From Alphaproteobacteria bacterium (GTDB lineage: Bacteria > Pseudomonadota > Alphaproteobacteria > RF32 > CAG-239): DNA of 64,000 bases. The position numbers and the translations under genes were made by a program. The notes under the pieces were generated by a model that searched no databases, was not told where the DNA came from, and was given only the letters and a program-made list of their open reading frames with translations. Position 1 is the first letter of the stretch. Every line of letters begins with the position of its first letter. The stretch is taken from contig SUUY01000001.1 of assembly GCA_015062285.1 (NCBI GenBank), positions 352,693 through 416,692 of the forward strand, in the 5' to 3' direction. Below, one piece after another: positions 8,700 through 17,084 of the stretch.

Positions 8700-8897
8700 A
8701 TGGCTAAAGTTAGTCCGTTACAGTTCTTTCGTCAGGTTAAGCAAGAAGTTAAAAAGGTTACCTGGCCTACAAAAAAAGAAGTTTTGCAAACATCTTTGAT
8801 GGTGGTTGTTTTGGTTTCTATTGCAGCAACATTTTTCTTTTTTGTTGATCAAATTCTCGGGTGGGGTATTAAGTTAATTTTAGGTCTTGGAGAGTAG
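8700..8897 (+). CDS. secE: Protein translocase subunit SecE
   Basis: The 65-residue product is the single-spanning SecE of the SecYEG translocon. The amphipathic segment with the diagnostic VKKVTWPTKKE (residues about 17-27) is followed by one transmembrane helix (about 31-58). SD is TTGAGG at 8688-8693. The gene is directly followed by nusG, the universal arrangement. In most relatives tuf and tRNA-Trp are immediate neighbours; here about 7 kb of extra DNA lies between tuf and secE. Confidence 0.97.
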   Translation: MAKVSPLQFFRQVKQEVKKVTWPTKKEVLQTSLMVVVLVSIAATFFFFVDQILGWGIKLILGLGE

Positions 8898-8901
8898 TCT
8901 G

Positions 8902-9432
8902 ATGGATCCTCGTTGGTATGTTGTAAATGTTCACTCCGGTTGTGAAAAGAAAGTGGCCGAATCGATCAAAGAACAGGCTGTCATCAAAAAAATGGATGAT
9001 AAGATTTTTGATGTTATGATTCCAACCGAAGAGGTTGTTGAAGTTAAAAAAGGTGCAAAAGTTACTTCTGAGCGCAAATTCTTTCCGGGATATATCTTGG
9101 TTAAGATGATTATGACCGATGATGCGTGGCACTTGATTAAGAATAATCCGAATGTGAGCAATTTCTTGGGAGCTCGTAATAAGCCATATCCGATTACCGA
9201 AGCCGAGGCTCAACGTATTATTACGCAAATGCAAGAAGGTATTGAGCGTCCACAGACCGTTACTAACTTTGAAGTTGGTGAGCAAGTTAGAGTTTGTGAC
9301 GGACCATTTGCTTCGTTTGTCGGTTTGGTAGAAGAAGTTGACACAGAAAAGGCTCGTGTGAAAGTTTCGGTTTCTATCTTTGGTCGAGCTACTCCGGTTG
9401 AGTTGGAATATGCTCAAGTAGAAAAAGTGTAG
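8902..9432 (+). CDS. nusG: Transcription termination/antitermination protein NusG
   Basis: The 176-residue product binds RNA polymerase and links it to Rho or ribosomes. The N-terminal NGN domain starts RWYVVNVHSGCEKKVAE and contains FFPGYILVKM near 55-65. The C-terminal KOW domain starts at EVGEQVRVCDGPFASF (about 126). The ATG at 8902 was preferred over an in-frame TTG at 8887 because GGAGAG (8889-8894, within the end of secE) is at the right distance. It ends in a strong terminator, so the rplK-rplA genes that often follow are not part of this transcript. Confidence 0.97.
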   Translation: MDPRWYVVNVHSGCEKKVAESIKEQAVIKKMDDKIFDVMIPTEEVVEVKKGAKVTSERKFFPGYILVKMIMTDDAWHLIKNNPNVSNFLGARNKPYPITEAEAQRIITQMQEGIERPQTVTNFEVGEQVRVCDGPFASFVGLVEEVDTEKARVKVSVSIFGRATPVELEYAQVEKV

Positions 9433-9451
9433 AACTTATAGGTTGTGCGAG

Positions 9452-9481
9452 AGAGGTGATAATTTATCACCTCTTTTTTTG
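9452..9481 (+). terminator. secE-nusG terminator
   Basis: AGAGGTGATAA and TTATCACCTCT are perfect reverse complements, followed by seven T. Confidence 0.88.
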
Positions 9482-9564
9482 CGAATATAGCTTGAAAAGC
9501 TTAAAATGCTTGCTAATATACATATCAGTATTGCAATAAAATAGTAAAACATAAGGAGAAAAAG

Positions 9565-10731
9565 ATGAATAACAACCGTTTGTGTGAAAATATTTATTAT
9601 ATCGGGGTTGATGATAAAGACATAGATTTGTTTGAGGGGCAATATATTGTGCCAAACGGATTGTCTTATAATTCTTATGTGATTATGGATGACAAAATCG
9701 CTGTTATGGATACGGTTGATTTGCGAAAATGTGATGAATGGGAACAGAACTTAGAAAGAGTTTTGAATGGCAAAACTCCTGATTATTTGGTGGTTTTGCA
9801 TATGGAACCTGACCATGCCGGAAGTATCGGTAAGTTTTTGCAAAAATATAAATCGGCTAAAGTGGTGGCAAATAATAGAACTTTTCAGATGATGCCTCAG
9901 TTTTTTGAAGATTTGGATTTGACGGACAGGCAAGTTGTTGTCGGTGAGGGAGATGAACTTTCTTTAGGACAACATAGTTTGAGTTTTGTGCTTGCCCCAA
10001 TGGTGCATTGGCCGGAAGTGATGATGGTTTATGAGAAAAAAGAGAAGATATTGTTTTCGGCAGATGCTTTTGGAAAGTTTGGAGCTCTAGACACAGACGA
10101 AGAATGGGATTGTGAAGCCAGACGTTATTATTTGAATATTGTCGGTAAATATGGTGCACAAGTTCAAACTGTGCTTAAAAAAGCTGCCGGATTGGATATC
10201 GCTAAGATTTTTCCTTTGCATGGCCCGATGCTGACAGAAAATTTGGGATATTATCTTAATAAATATGATATTTGGAGCAGTTACAGGCCGGAAGATGAGG
10301 GGATATTTATTGCTTATACCTCAATTTATGGCAATACTAAAAATGCGGCAGAAAAGCTAAAAGAAATTTTGCAACAAAAAGGTGCAAAATGTGTGGTAAT
10401 GGCTGATTTGGCACGTTGTGATATGGCCGAAGCTTTGGAAGATGCGTTTAGATATGACAGATTGGTACTGGCATCGCCAACTTATGACGGAGGTATGTTC
10501 CCGTATATGGAGACGTTTATAAATCGTTTGAAGTCTAAAAATTTCCAAAATCGTAAGGTCGGATTTATTGAAAATGGCTCTTGGGCTCCAATGGCCGGCA
10601 AAAAAATGATGGATGAAATGGCATCATTAAAAAATATGACTTTGATTGAAAATAAGGTCACAATAAAGTCGGCGGTGAAGAAAGAGGATATTGCTCAGTT
10701 GGAAAAACTGGCTGATGCGTTGTTAGCTTAA
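9565..10731 (+). CDS. Flavodiiron protein (A-type flavoprotein, FprA-like)
   Basis: This 388-residue cytoplasmic enzyme should reduce O2 to water and/or NO to N2O, protecting an anaerobe. The metallo-beta-lactamase-like domain (about 1-250) has the diiron ligands H79-x-E81-x-D83-H84, H148 (VHWPE), D167 (SADAFG) and H219 (FPLHG). The flavodoxin domain (about 255-388) starts with the FMN loop AYTSIYGNTKN. There is no fused rubredoxin or NADH-reductase domain, so the electron donor must be separate. SD is AAGGAG. It is a single gene with terminators on both sides. Confidence 0.93.
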   Translation: MNNNRLCENIYYIGVDDKDIDLFEGQYIVPNGLSYNSYVIMDDKIAVMDTVDLRKCDEWEQNLERVLNGKTPDYLVVLHMEPDHAGSIGKFLQKYKSAKVVANNRTFQMMPQFFEDLDLTDRQVVVGEGDELSLGQHSLSFVLAPMVHWPEVMMVYEKKEKILFSADAFGKFGALDTDEEWDCEARRYYLNIVGKYGAQVQTVLKKAAGLDIAKIFPLHGPMLTENLGYYLNKYDIWSSYRPEDEGIFIAYTSIYGNTKNAAEKLKEILQQKGAKCVVMADLARCDMAEALEDAFRYDRLVLASPTYDGGMFPYMETFINRLKSKNFQNRKVGFIENGSWAPMAGKKMMDEMASLKNMTLIENKVTIKSAVKKEDIAQLEKLADALLA

Positions 10732-10748
10732 GATTAATTGCTAAAAAT

Positions 10749-10785
10749 TAAAGCTCCTGTGGCAAATGTTGCGACAGGAGCTTTA
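10749..10785. terminator. Bidirectional terminator
   Basis: TAAAGCTCCTGT and ACAGGAGCTTTA are perfect reverse complements, between the flavodiiron gene (plus) and the converging unknown gene (minus). Confidence 0.8.
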
Positions 10786-10788
10786 TGT

Positions 10789-11151
10789 TTACTTAGTTAG
10801 TTCTTCGAGGATTTCGAACATCACTCTGATGTGATGTTTGGTGCCTGTGGTTACCACATTGCATGCTCGTATCTCTCCAAGAGCATCATAGGTGGTAAAG
10901 TTTGGCGATTTGACGAGCTCTTCGAGCTTTTTCTGGGTCATAATCATCGCCATTTTATCCTTGCATTTTCCAAGGGTGTTGGTGTCTTCCAAGGCGAGAA
11001 TGATGTTTCCGCAAATGGAGTAGAGGGAATATAGAATTTCCATTGCCTTGCTGTTTCCAATCTGCCAACCTTCTCTGATGGCATTGGCCCATCCTGAGCG
11101 ATAAAGCTTGAGGGCTTTAATTAGTTCTTCTCTGTTAAATTTTTCACACAT
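10789..11151 (-). CDS. Hypothetical 120-residue protein without SD site
   Basis: No family recognised. The product starts MCEKFNREELIKALKLYR, looks mainly helical, and has no signal peptide. The ATG at 11151 is chosen over an in-frame GTG at 11193 that would begin inside the leader. The leader can fold (AGAGGA at its start pairs with TCCTCT near its end). A good promoter lies at 11234-11262. The start context is GATTTATTATG with no SD. Codon use looks more GC-rich than nearby host genes, and the gene sits alone between terminator and promoter. Confidence 0.6.
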   Translation of the reverse strand: MCEKFNREELIKALKLYRSGWANAIREGWQIGNSKAMEILYSLYSICGNIILALEDTNTLGKCKDKMAMIMTQKKLEELVKSPNFTTYDALGEIRACNVVTTGTKHHIRVMFEILEELTK

Positions 11152-11233
11152 AATAAATCTGGGTTTGTTTATAGAGGATGTGTCCTTTAGCACGTCCCGT
11201 TTCCTCTTTTAGTTAATAATTAAATGCTATTAC

Positions 11234-11262
11234 AATATATACTATTTAACGTATCGAGTCAA
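11234..11262 (-). promoter_or_regulatory. Sigma-70 promoter of the 120-residue protein gene
   Basis: On the minus strand TTGACT (11262-11257) and TATATT (11239-11234) are separated by 17 bases. Confidence 0.65.
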
Positions 11263-11337
11263 CAAAAAATAGACAAAATGTGTTGTGCCTAATAGAAGGT
11301 AACCTAAATTTAACTATCGGTATTGTATGATAAGTAT

Positions 11338-11955
11338 ATGATTGATACTTTGAAAGAATATAATAAGCTTTTTATGCAAAACTATTCTCGCGGTGATGAA
11401 AATAGTTTGGATATTTTTAAATATATTGATCGGGATTCTAAGCTTATTTTGACAGCTCCGCATTCTACTCGCAGTTTTTGTAATAAAAAAGAAAAAATTG
11501 CAGATCTATATACCGGTGCATTGGTGAAATATTTGGGTGAGCAAAATAATGTATCGACAATTATCCGAACCAAGTTTACACCATATAAGGCATTGATTTC
11601 TGATTGGATTGTGCAAAATAATGTTCAACAACATTATTTTTTGGATATTCATGGGTTTAATCAAGATATAGGTTTTGATATTTGCTTGGGTATTGGTGAG
11701 TTTGAAGAAAAAGATTATCCTTATTTAGCAGATATTATTCAGGTTGCAAAAAAATATGGGTTAAAAACGATTGTCAACCATCCTAATTATTGTGGCCTTA
11801 AAGGTTTGACCGGAAGGTATCAAAAAATATTTAATCAACCCAATGTTATTCAAATAGAAATAAAAAAAGAGCTGAGAGATTTTATTTGCTGTCCGGAAAC
11901 GGTTGAGAAGGTTACTATACCTTTTTTGAATGAAGTTATCAGAATTTATAGATAA
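11338..11955 (+). CDS. N-formylglutamate amidohydrolase-like protein
   Basis: The 205-residue product has the metal-site pattern of the FGase/zinc amidohydrolase group: TAPHSTRSF near 40 (like the PHSG/PHAG segment), FLDIHGFN near 105 and QIEIKKELRD near 180 holding the last acidic ligand. Members cleave N-formylglutamate or other amide bonds; the substrate here cannot be told. The start is uncertain: TTG at 11323 or ATG at 11338 are both in frame and neither has a good SD. It is a single gene between two accessory regions. Confidence 0.65.
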   Translation: MIDTLKEYNKLFMQNYSRGDENSLDIFKYIDRDSKLILTAPHSTRSFCNKKEKIADLYTGALVKYLGEQNNVSTIIRTKFTPYKALISDWIVQNNVQQHYFLDIHGFNQDIGFDICLGIGEFEEKDYPYLADIIQVAKKYGLKTIVNHPNYCGLKGLTGRYQKIFNQPNVIQIEIKKELRDFICCPETVEKVTIPFLNEVIRIYR

Positions 11956-12029
11956 TAATATAATTTTTATAATTTATAGAGCTGAGAAATGTATGGTGAG
12001 AGGTTTTATGACTTTGTAAAAAAAAATAA

Positions 12030-12058
12030 TAGACAAAAAAAGTATAACGTAGTATAAT
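12030..12058 (+). promoter_or_regulatory. Sigma-70 promoter of the 12095 gene
   Basis: TAGACA at 12030-12035 and a perfect TATAAT at 12053-12058 are 17 bases apart, 36 bases upstream of the start codon. Confidence 0.65.
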
Positions 12059-12094
12059 GACAACAAATATGAACATCATTAAGGGAGAAGAAAA

Positions 12095-12919
12095 ATGGCA
12101 AAAAAAGGTATAGTAGAACCAAGAAGAAATAAAGAAGGAAATTTTACAATAAAATCTCCTAATTCAGAAAAAAAGCCTGGTTCTTTCTATCGTCAAGATG
12201 AGACTATTTATTTTGATGGAACAGGGTACGATATTGTTGCTTCGCTAAAAGCTTGTATGGAAGTTGCAAAGAGTGAAATATATGATGTTGAATATGTTAC
12301 AGATATAGGAACGGTTATTATTACTCCGGATATGAAACCGATTGATGCTGTAAATGCGTATGCTATTTGTAAGTTTGTAAAAGATCAAAAAGAAGAAATT
12401 GAAATTAAGAAACCTGATTTTGAAAGACCTAAAGGAACAAGAAAAAGGCCTGAGGTTTTATCTTCTATAACGCCGGAACATGTTTTAGGTAAGGATAGTG
12501 GTGATTATTTGCGCGATATAAGTGTAAGAAATTTTTGTTATTATAACAGAATGGATCTTGATATATTGAAACTACATTACCGCATGGCTATCGGAGACGA
12601 GAATTGTGGTGTAAATTACAATAAGGAAAAAGCAAAACAGAAACTTAAAGAATATGGAATGGATTATGAGTTAAGATTTCATCCATATACATCAGTAATA
12701 CACAAAGGTCATGAGTTTGTTAGAATGGCAATGGATCCTAGCTTTGAGGCAAATAGAGCGAGGACCCAAAAAATAAGACGCCGAAATCAGAAACTGGCAA
12801 GAGAAAAACTAAAAAAAAGATTAAAAGAAGCTCTTAGTAAAGTAAAGAAACCCGAAAGCGGACCTAAAGGACCTCAAGCATCCAAAGGGATGATGTCAAA
12901 AAACGTAAGATCTAAATAA
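12095..12919 (+). CDS. Hypothetical 274-residue protein, outermost cargo of the tRNA-Thr array
   Basis: The SD is strong (AAGGGAGAAG) and a promoter lies just upstream. I do not recognise the product. Residues 1-100 hold a compact domain (ETIYFDGTGYDIVASLKACMEV-like alternation of strand and helix). A middle part contains PEHVLGKDSGDYLRDISVRN. From about 215 it is a very basic helix (ARTQKIRRRNQKLAREKLKK), ending in a disordered tail SKNVRSK. Repeat copy A starts 35 bases after the stop codon. It is probably a cytoplasmic or secreted accessory protein; nothing shows its function. Confidence 0.7.
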   Translation: MAKKGIVEPRRNKEGNFTIKSPNSEKKPGSFYRQDETIYFDGTGYDIVASLKACMEVAKSEIYDVEYVTDIGTVIITPDMKPIDAVNAYAICKFVKDQKEEIEIKKPDFERPKGTRKRPEVLSSITPEHVLGKDSGDYLRDISVRNFCYYNRMDLDILKLHYRMAIGDENCGVNYNKEKAKQKLKEYGMDYELRFHPYTSVIHKGHEFVRMAMDPSFEANRARTQKIRRRNQKLAREKLKKRLKEALSKVKKPESGPKGPQASKGMMSKNVRSK

Positions 12920-12954
12920 CTGATTTTATTTATCAAAGAGCTTGGTTTTACTCA

Positions 12955-13120
12955 AAAAGTCCGATAGTTTTAGCTGAATTGCCATTCTCGAGAATTTAAC
13001 AATCGGACTTTGCGGGATACAGTAATATCAACAAAAAAAGCACCTATTAAGGTGCTTTTTTTTAAATGGTGCGCGATACTTTACGATTATCGGAGTAATA
13101 ATTATGATGATTATGAGCAA
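12955..13120 (+). repeat. tRNA-Thr array repeat, copy A
   Basis: The unit has, in order: AAAGTCCGAT, a spacer with ATTCTCGAGAAT, AATCGGACTTTGCGGGATAC, AGTAATATCAAC, a terminator hairpin (AAAAAAAGCACC/GGTGCTTTTTTT, 13033-13062), TGGTGCGCGATACTTT, ATTATCGGAG and AATAATTATGATGATT. Read on the minus strand, the AGTCCGAT and CACCA pieces match the T-arm and 3' end of tRNA-Thr at 16435-16509. Confidence 0.9.
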
Positions 13121-13124
13121 CTAT

Positions 13125-13946
13125 CTATCTAACTAGACCTCTTTCACCGTTACCTATATTAATATTTTCGATAATCCTCTCGCTACTGCCATGTTTAGGA
13201 TACTTGAGAGCAGTGTTGTATACCAGATTTCTGGCCTTAGGAGTTAGACTTTGTAATGTAGAGGTATATATTGCTGACATCATAGATGTTTCAATAAGTT
13301 CTAATTTTGGTGTAATAACATCTTCAGGTGCATGCATTCTATCAATCATAAATTCCTTCAATTCCTCCACACATGAAGCGCTATATGGTGTAGAACGAAA
13401 TTTTTTAGGATTTTCACCATATTCTATTTCACTGGCAAAATAATGCCATGCTTTTGTTTGTAAGTCTTTTTCAATTTCAGGTAAAAGAGCCTTATTTTCC
13501 TGATTGCGAGATTGTTTTAAAACGTTGTATAAACGAAGCGTTTGAGGTAAGTCTATCTGTTCTCTTAACTCAGAATTACGACTAAACATCTCTTTACTCA
13601 CGGCGATACCAAGCATCTCAAGATGATCCCCAACAACAGATTGTTTTTGATCCTCACAAATTTCTTTCCAATCATTTAAAAGCTTCTCATCTGTTGCTGA
13701 TTTCAATTCATCACGTTGTTCTATAAAACTTAATTCAGTATCCACAATATTTGATTTTGCCGGAATAAGAACATATGTTCCATGAGAATTAGTTTCAGCC
13801 TTAACAGGTTTATCCTCGTGACAAGATAAAATGGCTATTTGCTCAATATTTTCTTCATAAGATATATTTTTCCATGGGCGTTCTATCGCTTGAGACAGTG
13901 ATAATTTGCTTTTAACTTCCTTTAAATGTTCTAAATGTTCACTCAT
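13125..13946 (-). CDS. Hypothetical 273-residue protein, cassette cargo
   Basis: The gene lies alone between repeat copies A and B, in the opposite direction to the other cargo genes. The SD is GGAGATAAG before ATG at 13946. The product is soluble and largely helical, with no signal peptide and no recognised domain. It starts MSEHLEHLKEVKSKLSLSQ, is rich in Glu, Lys and Ser, and has a segment TLRLYNVLKQSRNQENKALL. It ends in a Gly/Arg tail (GNGERGLVR). Its stop codon is only about 5 bases from the end of repeat copy A, so the cassette is tightly packed. Confidence 0.7.
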   Translation of the reverse strand: MSEHLEHLKEVKSKLSLSQAIERPWKNISYEENIEQIAILSCHEDKPVKAETNSHGTYVLIPAKSNIVDTELSFIEQRDELKSATDEKLLNDWKEICEDQKQSVVGDHLEMLGIAVSKEMFSRNSELREQIDLPQTLRLYNVLKQSRNQENKALLPEIEKDLQTKAWHYFASEIEYGENPKKFRSTPYSASCVEELKEFMIDRMHAPEDVITPKLELIETSMMSAIYTSTLQSLTPKARNLVYNTALKYPKHGSSERIIENINIGNGERGLVR

Positions 13947-14084
13947 TTCTTATCTCCGTATTTAATCTTTTAATCTACTATAAAACAAAATCGTTAAAAT
14001 ATAATTTAATATTACCATATATTTAAAATTTTGTCTAGTTTTTTGAAAAGATGAGAAATTTGTAGCACCTGTGTAGCGCCAAGG

Positions 14085-14250
14085 AAAAAGTCCGATTAAA
14101 AAGATGGGATTCAAATTTCAGAGATTTCTAAAATCGGACTTTGCGGGATACAGTAATATCAACAAAAAAAGCACCTTTTGAGGTGCTTTTTTGGAAATGG
14201 TGCGCGATACTTTGCGAATATCGGACTAATAATTATGATGATTTTAAGCA
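14085..14250 (+). repeat. tRNA-Thr array repeat, copy B
   Basis: It has the same module order as copy A: AAAGTCCGAT, ATCGGACTTTGCGGGATAC, AGTAATATCAAC, terminator (GCACC/GGTGC with long A and T flanks), TGGTGCGCGATACTTTGC, ATATCGGACT and AATAATTATGATGATT. The distance from copy A is about 1.13 kb. Confidence 0.9.
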
Positions 14251-14345
14251 ATTAAAAAATAAATACTACTCACTATTTACAAAAAAATAATATTTCACAC
14301 CTTACAATATCTTTATTGTTTTTAACGATATTGTCGAGGATTAGT

Positions 14346-15062
14346 ATGTTGAAGTATATGGAAAATATATATGAGATTAAACAAATACGAAAAAATGTAT
14401 GTTACATAAAAAATGATGTAATGTATGGCAAATGGGCATTCCCAACAGCTAAACCTGGTTGGACTGTTACATATGCTGATAAAGTAAATAAAAAAATATT
14501 AAAAGAAATTCTTATAGAAACTCAAAATTATAAAACCAATCTTTCAACCCCTCAAAGAAACTTACATGAAAAATATCCGGATAATCTTGATTTTATAAAA
14601 GAAGTTATTGTGTATGATTTGGAGAAGAAAACACCATTTGAAACTTCGGAAAAATTAACATTGAAAACTATTTCTACTAAAGAAGATTTAATGCATTGGA
14701 GCATAATTGCATCTAAAATATATAATGAATGTGACGCTGATTTCCTTTATGAATCATTTAAGATGGATATAGGTAAAAAACATGCAACATATTTTATTTT
14801 TTATAAAGGAAACAAGCCTGCTGGCATATCGCAAGTTATTCGAGGAGCTGGATATTCAGCTGTTTATTGGGTTGGTGTTTTAGATGAATATAGAAAACAA
14901 GGATATGGCACAGAATTGGTAAAACAATCCTTAAATTATGAAATTAATCATAAGCGAAACAAATTCATGCTGACAGCATCAGAATTGGGATTGATTATAT
15001 ATAAAAAATTAGGATTTAAACCTATGGATGTATATTATCAATATAGTATTAAAGGAAAATAG
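14346..15062 (+). CDS. GNAT family N-acetyltransferase, cassette cargo
   Basis: The 238-residue product has a C-terminal GNAT domain. The acetyl-CoA loop is VGVLDEYRKQGYGTELVKQS (R/Q-x-x-G-x-G type) near 180-200, followed by LGLIIYKKLGFKPMDVY, the usual last strand. The N-terminal 100 residues are unassigned. Such enzymes acetylate amines on small molecules or proteins; the substrate is not predictable. The ATG at 14346 is chosen for its SD (CGAGGA at 14335-14340). The upstream frame to 14316 has no SD. It is the only gene between repeat copies B and C and is very AT-rich. Confidence 0.8.
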   Translation: MLKYMENIYEIKQIRKNVCYIKNDVMYGKWAFPTAKPGWTVTYADKVNKKILKEILIETQNYKTNLSTPQRNLHEKYPDNLDFIKEVIVYDLEKKTPFETSEKLTLKTISTKEDLMHWSIIASKIYNECDADFLYESFKMDIGKKHATYFIFYKGNKPAGISQVIRGAGYSAVYWVGVLDEYRKQGYGTELVKQSLNYEINHKRNKFMLTASELGLIIYKKLGFKPMDVYYQYSIKGK

Positions 15063-15086
15063 TTTTTCAATTTACCAATTAGTATT

Positions 15087-15230
15087 CAAAAGTTCGATAA
15101 TTTATGAAAAATTGCTATTTTCGGGAAGAAAACAATCGGACTTTGTGAGATACAGTAATATCAACAAAAAAAGCACCTTTCGAGGTGCTTTTTTGGAAAT
15201 GGTGCGCGATACTTTGCAATTATCGGACTA
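15087..15230 (+). repeat. tRNA-Thr array repeat, copy C
   Basis: Modules: AAAGTTCGATAATT, AATCGGACTTTGTGAGATAC, AGTAATATCAAC, terminator GCACC/GGTGC, TGGTGCGCGATACTTTGC and AATTATCGGACT. The outer GTTCGATAATT/AATTATCGGAC ends are inverted copies of each other. It lies about 1.0 kb from copy B. Confidence 0.9.
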
Positions 15231-15345
15231 GTTTTTATAACGAATATAAAGAGTTAGCCATAAAATTAAGTTATTTAAAAACTTGAATTTTAAGCTATTA
15301 TCTGCTATCCTTTTTATATGGTTGCAATGCAACAATGAGGTAGAT

Positions 15346-16098
15346 ATGGTAAATGATAAAGAACAACTAAATGTAAAGCATTTGTTTGATATCGCCAATG
15401 GAATTAATAATCCAAGCCGTGAGGATGATGCTATTTTTTCTAGGACATATGAATATATAAAAGATATATCTGGGGGAAGTAGGTTGTGCTCTGAACTGAA
15501 TAAAGCATTTATTATCAGTTTGTATCCTGAGTTGGAAAGAGCCTGCGAAGAATATAGAATAAGAGCAAAAATTGTTGCAATGTCAAATTTGGATAATAAG
15601 TCCTTAGGTGAAAAATTAGATGAAGCAGGTAATATTGTAATAAATAAGTATAACCTATCTTATACAGTGAAAAAAAGCAATAAAGACGAGGTAAGAAAAA
15701 AAATTAACGTACAAAAGAAAATGAAAAAATATTTATTAGGCTTAATTGCAGATGATTGTTGCTCTGTAGTTTCTGAATTAGCTTCTAGATATGCACAAAA
15801 AGTAAATACTTATGATGAACTAGGAAATTTTATGCAGGGATTTGAGCGTGCTTCATGGGTTCTGACTGGGAAGATTGAAGAAAAAGTTGCATATTCTTTT
15901 TTAAAGCTTCCAGGAATTGGGCTGGGGCTTGATTTATTACAATTGAAAAAAGAAGGGATCATTACAGAAGAAAAGATTATTGATGAGCAAAAATTTAACC
16001 AGTCTGAAGCTGTTTGTAATGCAAAAATTAATGATAAAAGAGTTGATTTGTCCCCACAAAAAATGCCATCGAATCAAATTAGTCGAAGATATTCATAG
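15346..16098 (+). CDS. Hypothetical 250-residue protein, cassette cargo
   Basis: The start ATG at 15346 follows GAGG at 15337-15340; a longer frame from TTG at 15283 has no SD. The product starts MVNDKEQLNVKHLFDIANG, appears soluble and mostly helical, with basic stretches (KKSNKDEVRKKINVQKK). A central region LIADDCCSVVSELASRYAQK and a hydrophobic loop LPGIGLGLDLLQL follow. It ends in a short basic/hydroxyl tail QISRRYS. No family recognised. It is the single gene between repeat copies C and D. Confidence 0.7.
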   Translation: MVNDKEQLNVKHLFDIANGINNPSREDDAIFSRTYEYIKDISGGSRLCSELNKAFIISLYPELERACEEYRIRAKIVAMSNLDNKSLGEKLDEAGNIVINKYNLSYTVKKSNKDEVRKKINVQKKMKKYLLGLIADDCCSVVSELASRYAQKVNTYDELGNFMQGFERASWVLTGKIEEKVAYSFLKLPGIGLGLDLLQLKKEGIITEEKIIDEQKFNQSEAVCNAKINDKRVDLSPQKMPSNQISRRYS

Positions 16099-16110
16099 TA
16101 AAAATTTTGG

Positions 16111-16240
16111 AAAAGTCCGATAGTTTTGGCGGAATTGCCATTCTCAAGAATTTAACAATCGGACTTTGCAGGATACAGTAATATCAACAAAAAAAGCACC
16201 TAGAAAGGTGCTTTTTTACAAATGGTGCCGCTGGCAAGAA
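16111..16240 (+). repeat. tRNA-Thr array repeat, copy D (closest to the tRNA)
   Basis: It shares the modules of copies A-C up to the terminator (GCACC/GGTGC). After that it carries TGGTGCCGCTGGCAAGAAT, which is an exact copy of the tRNA-Thr acceptor/T-arm 3' end in the same orientation as the real gene. The stretch 16241-16400 up to the tRNA terminator has no gene and carries imperfect inverted segments. Confidence 0.9.
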
Positions 16241-16403
16241 TGGGCACTCCCACTCATTTTATTCGTGGGTCCTCCTCGTGTCGTAAGGCTCAAACTTCGT
16301 ACAAAACTGAGCTATTCGCTAAAGTTTTGCACTTGTTTTTGCCAACTATCCACTCCGGACGTTGCTTCGCAAGCCCGATCCTAGCCATTGGCAAATACCA
16401 TTA

Positions 16404-16432
16404 AAAAAAGCCTCCATAGAGGAGGCCTTTTT
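16404..16432 (-). terminator. tRNA-Thr terminator
   Basis: AAAAAGGCCTCC and GGAGGCTTTTTT (minus strand) form the stem immediately downstream of the tRNA CCA end. Confidence 0.8.
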
Positions 16433-16434
16433 AA

Positions 16435-16509
16435 TGGTGCCGCTGGCAAGAATCGGACTTGCGACCCCGTCATTACCAATGACGTGCTCTACCACTGAGC
16501 TACAGCGGC
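16435..16509 (-). tRNA. tRNA-Thr (GGT anticodon)
   Basis: Read on the minus strand: acceptor GCCGCTG/CAGCGGC, D-arm GCTC/GAGC, anticodon stem CGTCA/TGACG with loop TTGGTAA (anticodon GGT), T-arm GCAAG-TCCGATT-CTTGC, discriminator A and encoded CCA. The array of repeats and accessory genes at 12-16.4 kb lies directly downstream of its 3' end. Confidence 0.96.
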
Positions 16510-16684
16510 ATAAACTTATTATGCGAGAGGTAACATATCAAACATTTTATAAAAATCAAGTATTCTTTTTATTTTTTTGCACTTTTTTCGTAATTAGCAT
16601 AAAAACTAAGGATTAATTGTTTAATTTGCTTGTGATTGAATTAAAAAATTGCTAGCCTACGATAAACAACAAAAGGTGCTTTTA

Positions 16685-17083
16685 ATGATGAAAAATATTC
16701 TATGCTTTTTTACTTTTTTGTTCTTATTTGCTTGTTCCGCTGATGCCAATCGTTTGGACGGAAAGGAGTTTGTTTGGGCAGATGCTCCAAATGGTGCTGA
16801 GATTACAATCGGCTTTGAACGCGGAGAAAATGGTTTTTATGGTAAGGCAGCAGTTAATCGCTATTTTGGAACATATAAGATTGAAGGATCAAATATTTTT
16901 TTTGAAGTGATTGGTTCTACTATGATGATGGGGCCACAAGAGTTAATGGATGCAGAAATGAAATATTTGCAATCTTTGTCAAATGTTAAAGCATTTAAAT
17001 TTAGTAATAATGTTTTAGAGCTTTATATGAATGAACAAGAAAAAATGGTGTTTGAATTGATTGAAAATATGGATGAAAATTAA
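16685..17083 (+). CDS. META domain (HslJ-like) lipoprotein
   Basis: The 132-residue product starts with a lipoprotein signal (MMKNILCFFTFLFLFAC, cleavage before the Cys). It continues with one META domain: AAVNRYFGTYKIEG, then the usual STMMMGPQELMDAEMKYL block and a final strand NVLELYM. In HslJ-type proteins the middle block normally has MAC in place of MMG; the cysteine is missing here. The role of the family is poorly known (envelope stress, antibiotic tolerance in some species). The ATG at 16685 was chosen because it begins the signal peptide; an upstream extension to 16649 is unlikely. It precedes the small ORF and murA. Confidence 0.75.
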   Translation: MMKNILCFFTFLFLFACSADANRLDGKEFVWADAPNGAEITIGFERGENGFYGKAAVNRYFGTYKIEGSNIFFEVIGSTMMMGPQELMDAEMKYLQSLSNVKAFKFSNNVLELYMNEQEKMVFELIENMDEN

Positions 17084-17084
17084 A

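Noticed and set aside
12920..16434. Insertion sequence or transposon between the repeats
   Set aside because: No transposase frame is present, repeats are direct copies of a tRNA-derived unit rather than terminal inverted repeats, and cargo genes differ in each interval.
16166..16616. Plus-strand ORFs across the tRNA-Thr spacer
   Set aside because: They run through repeat copy D, the tRNA gene and its terminator in the antisense direction and have no SD site.
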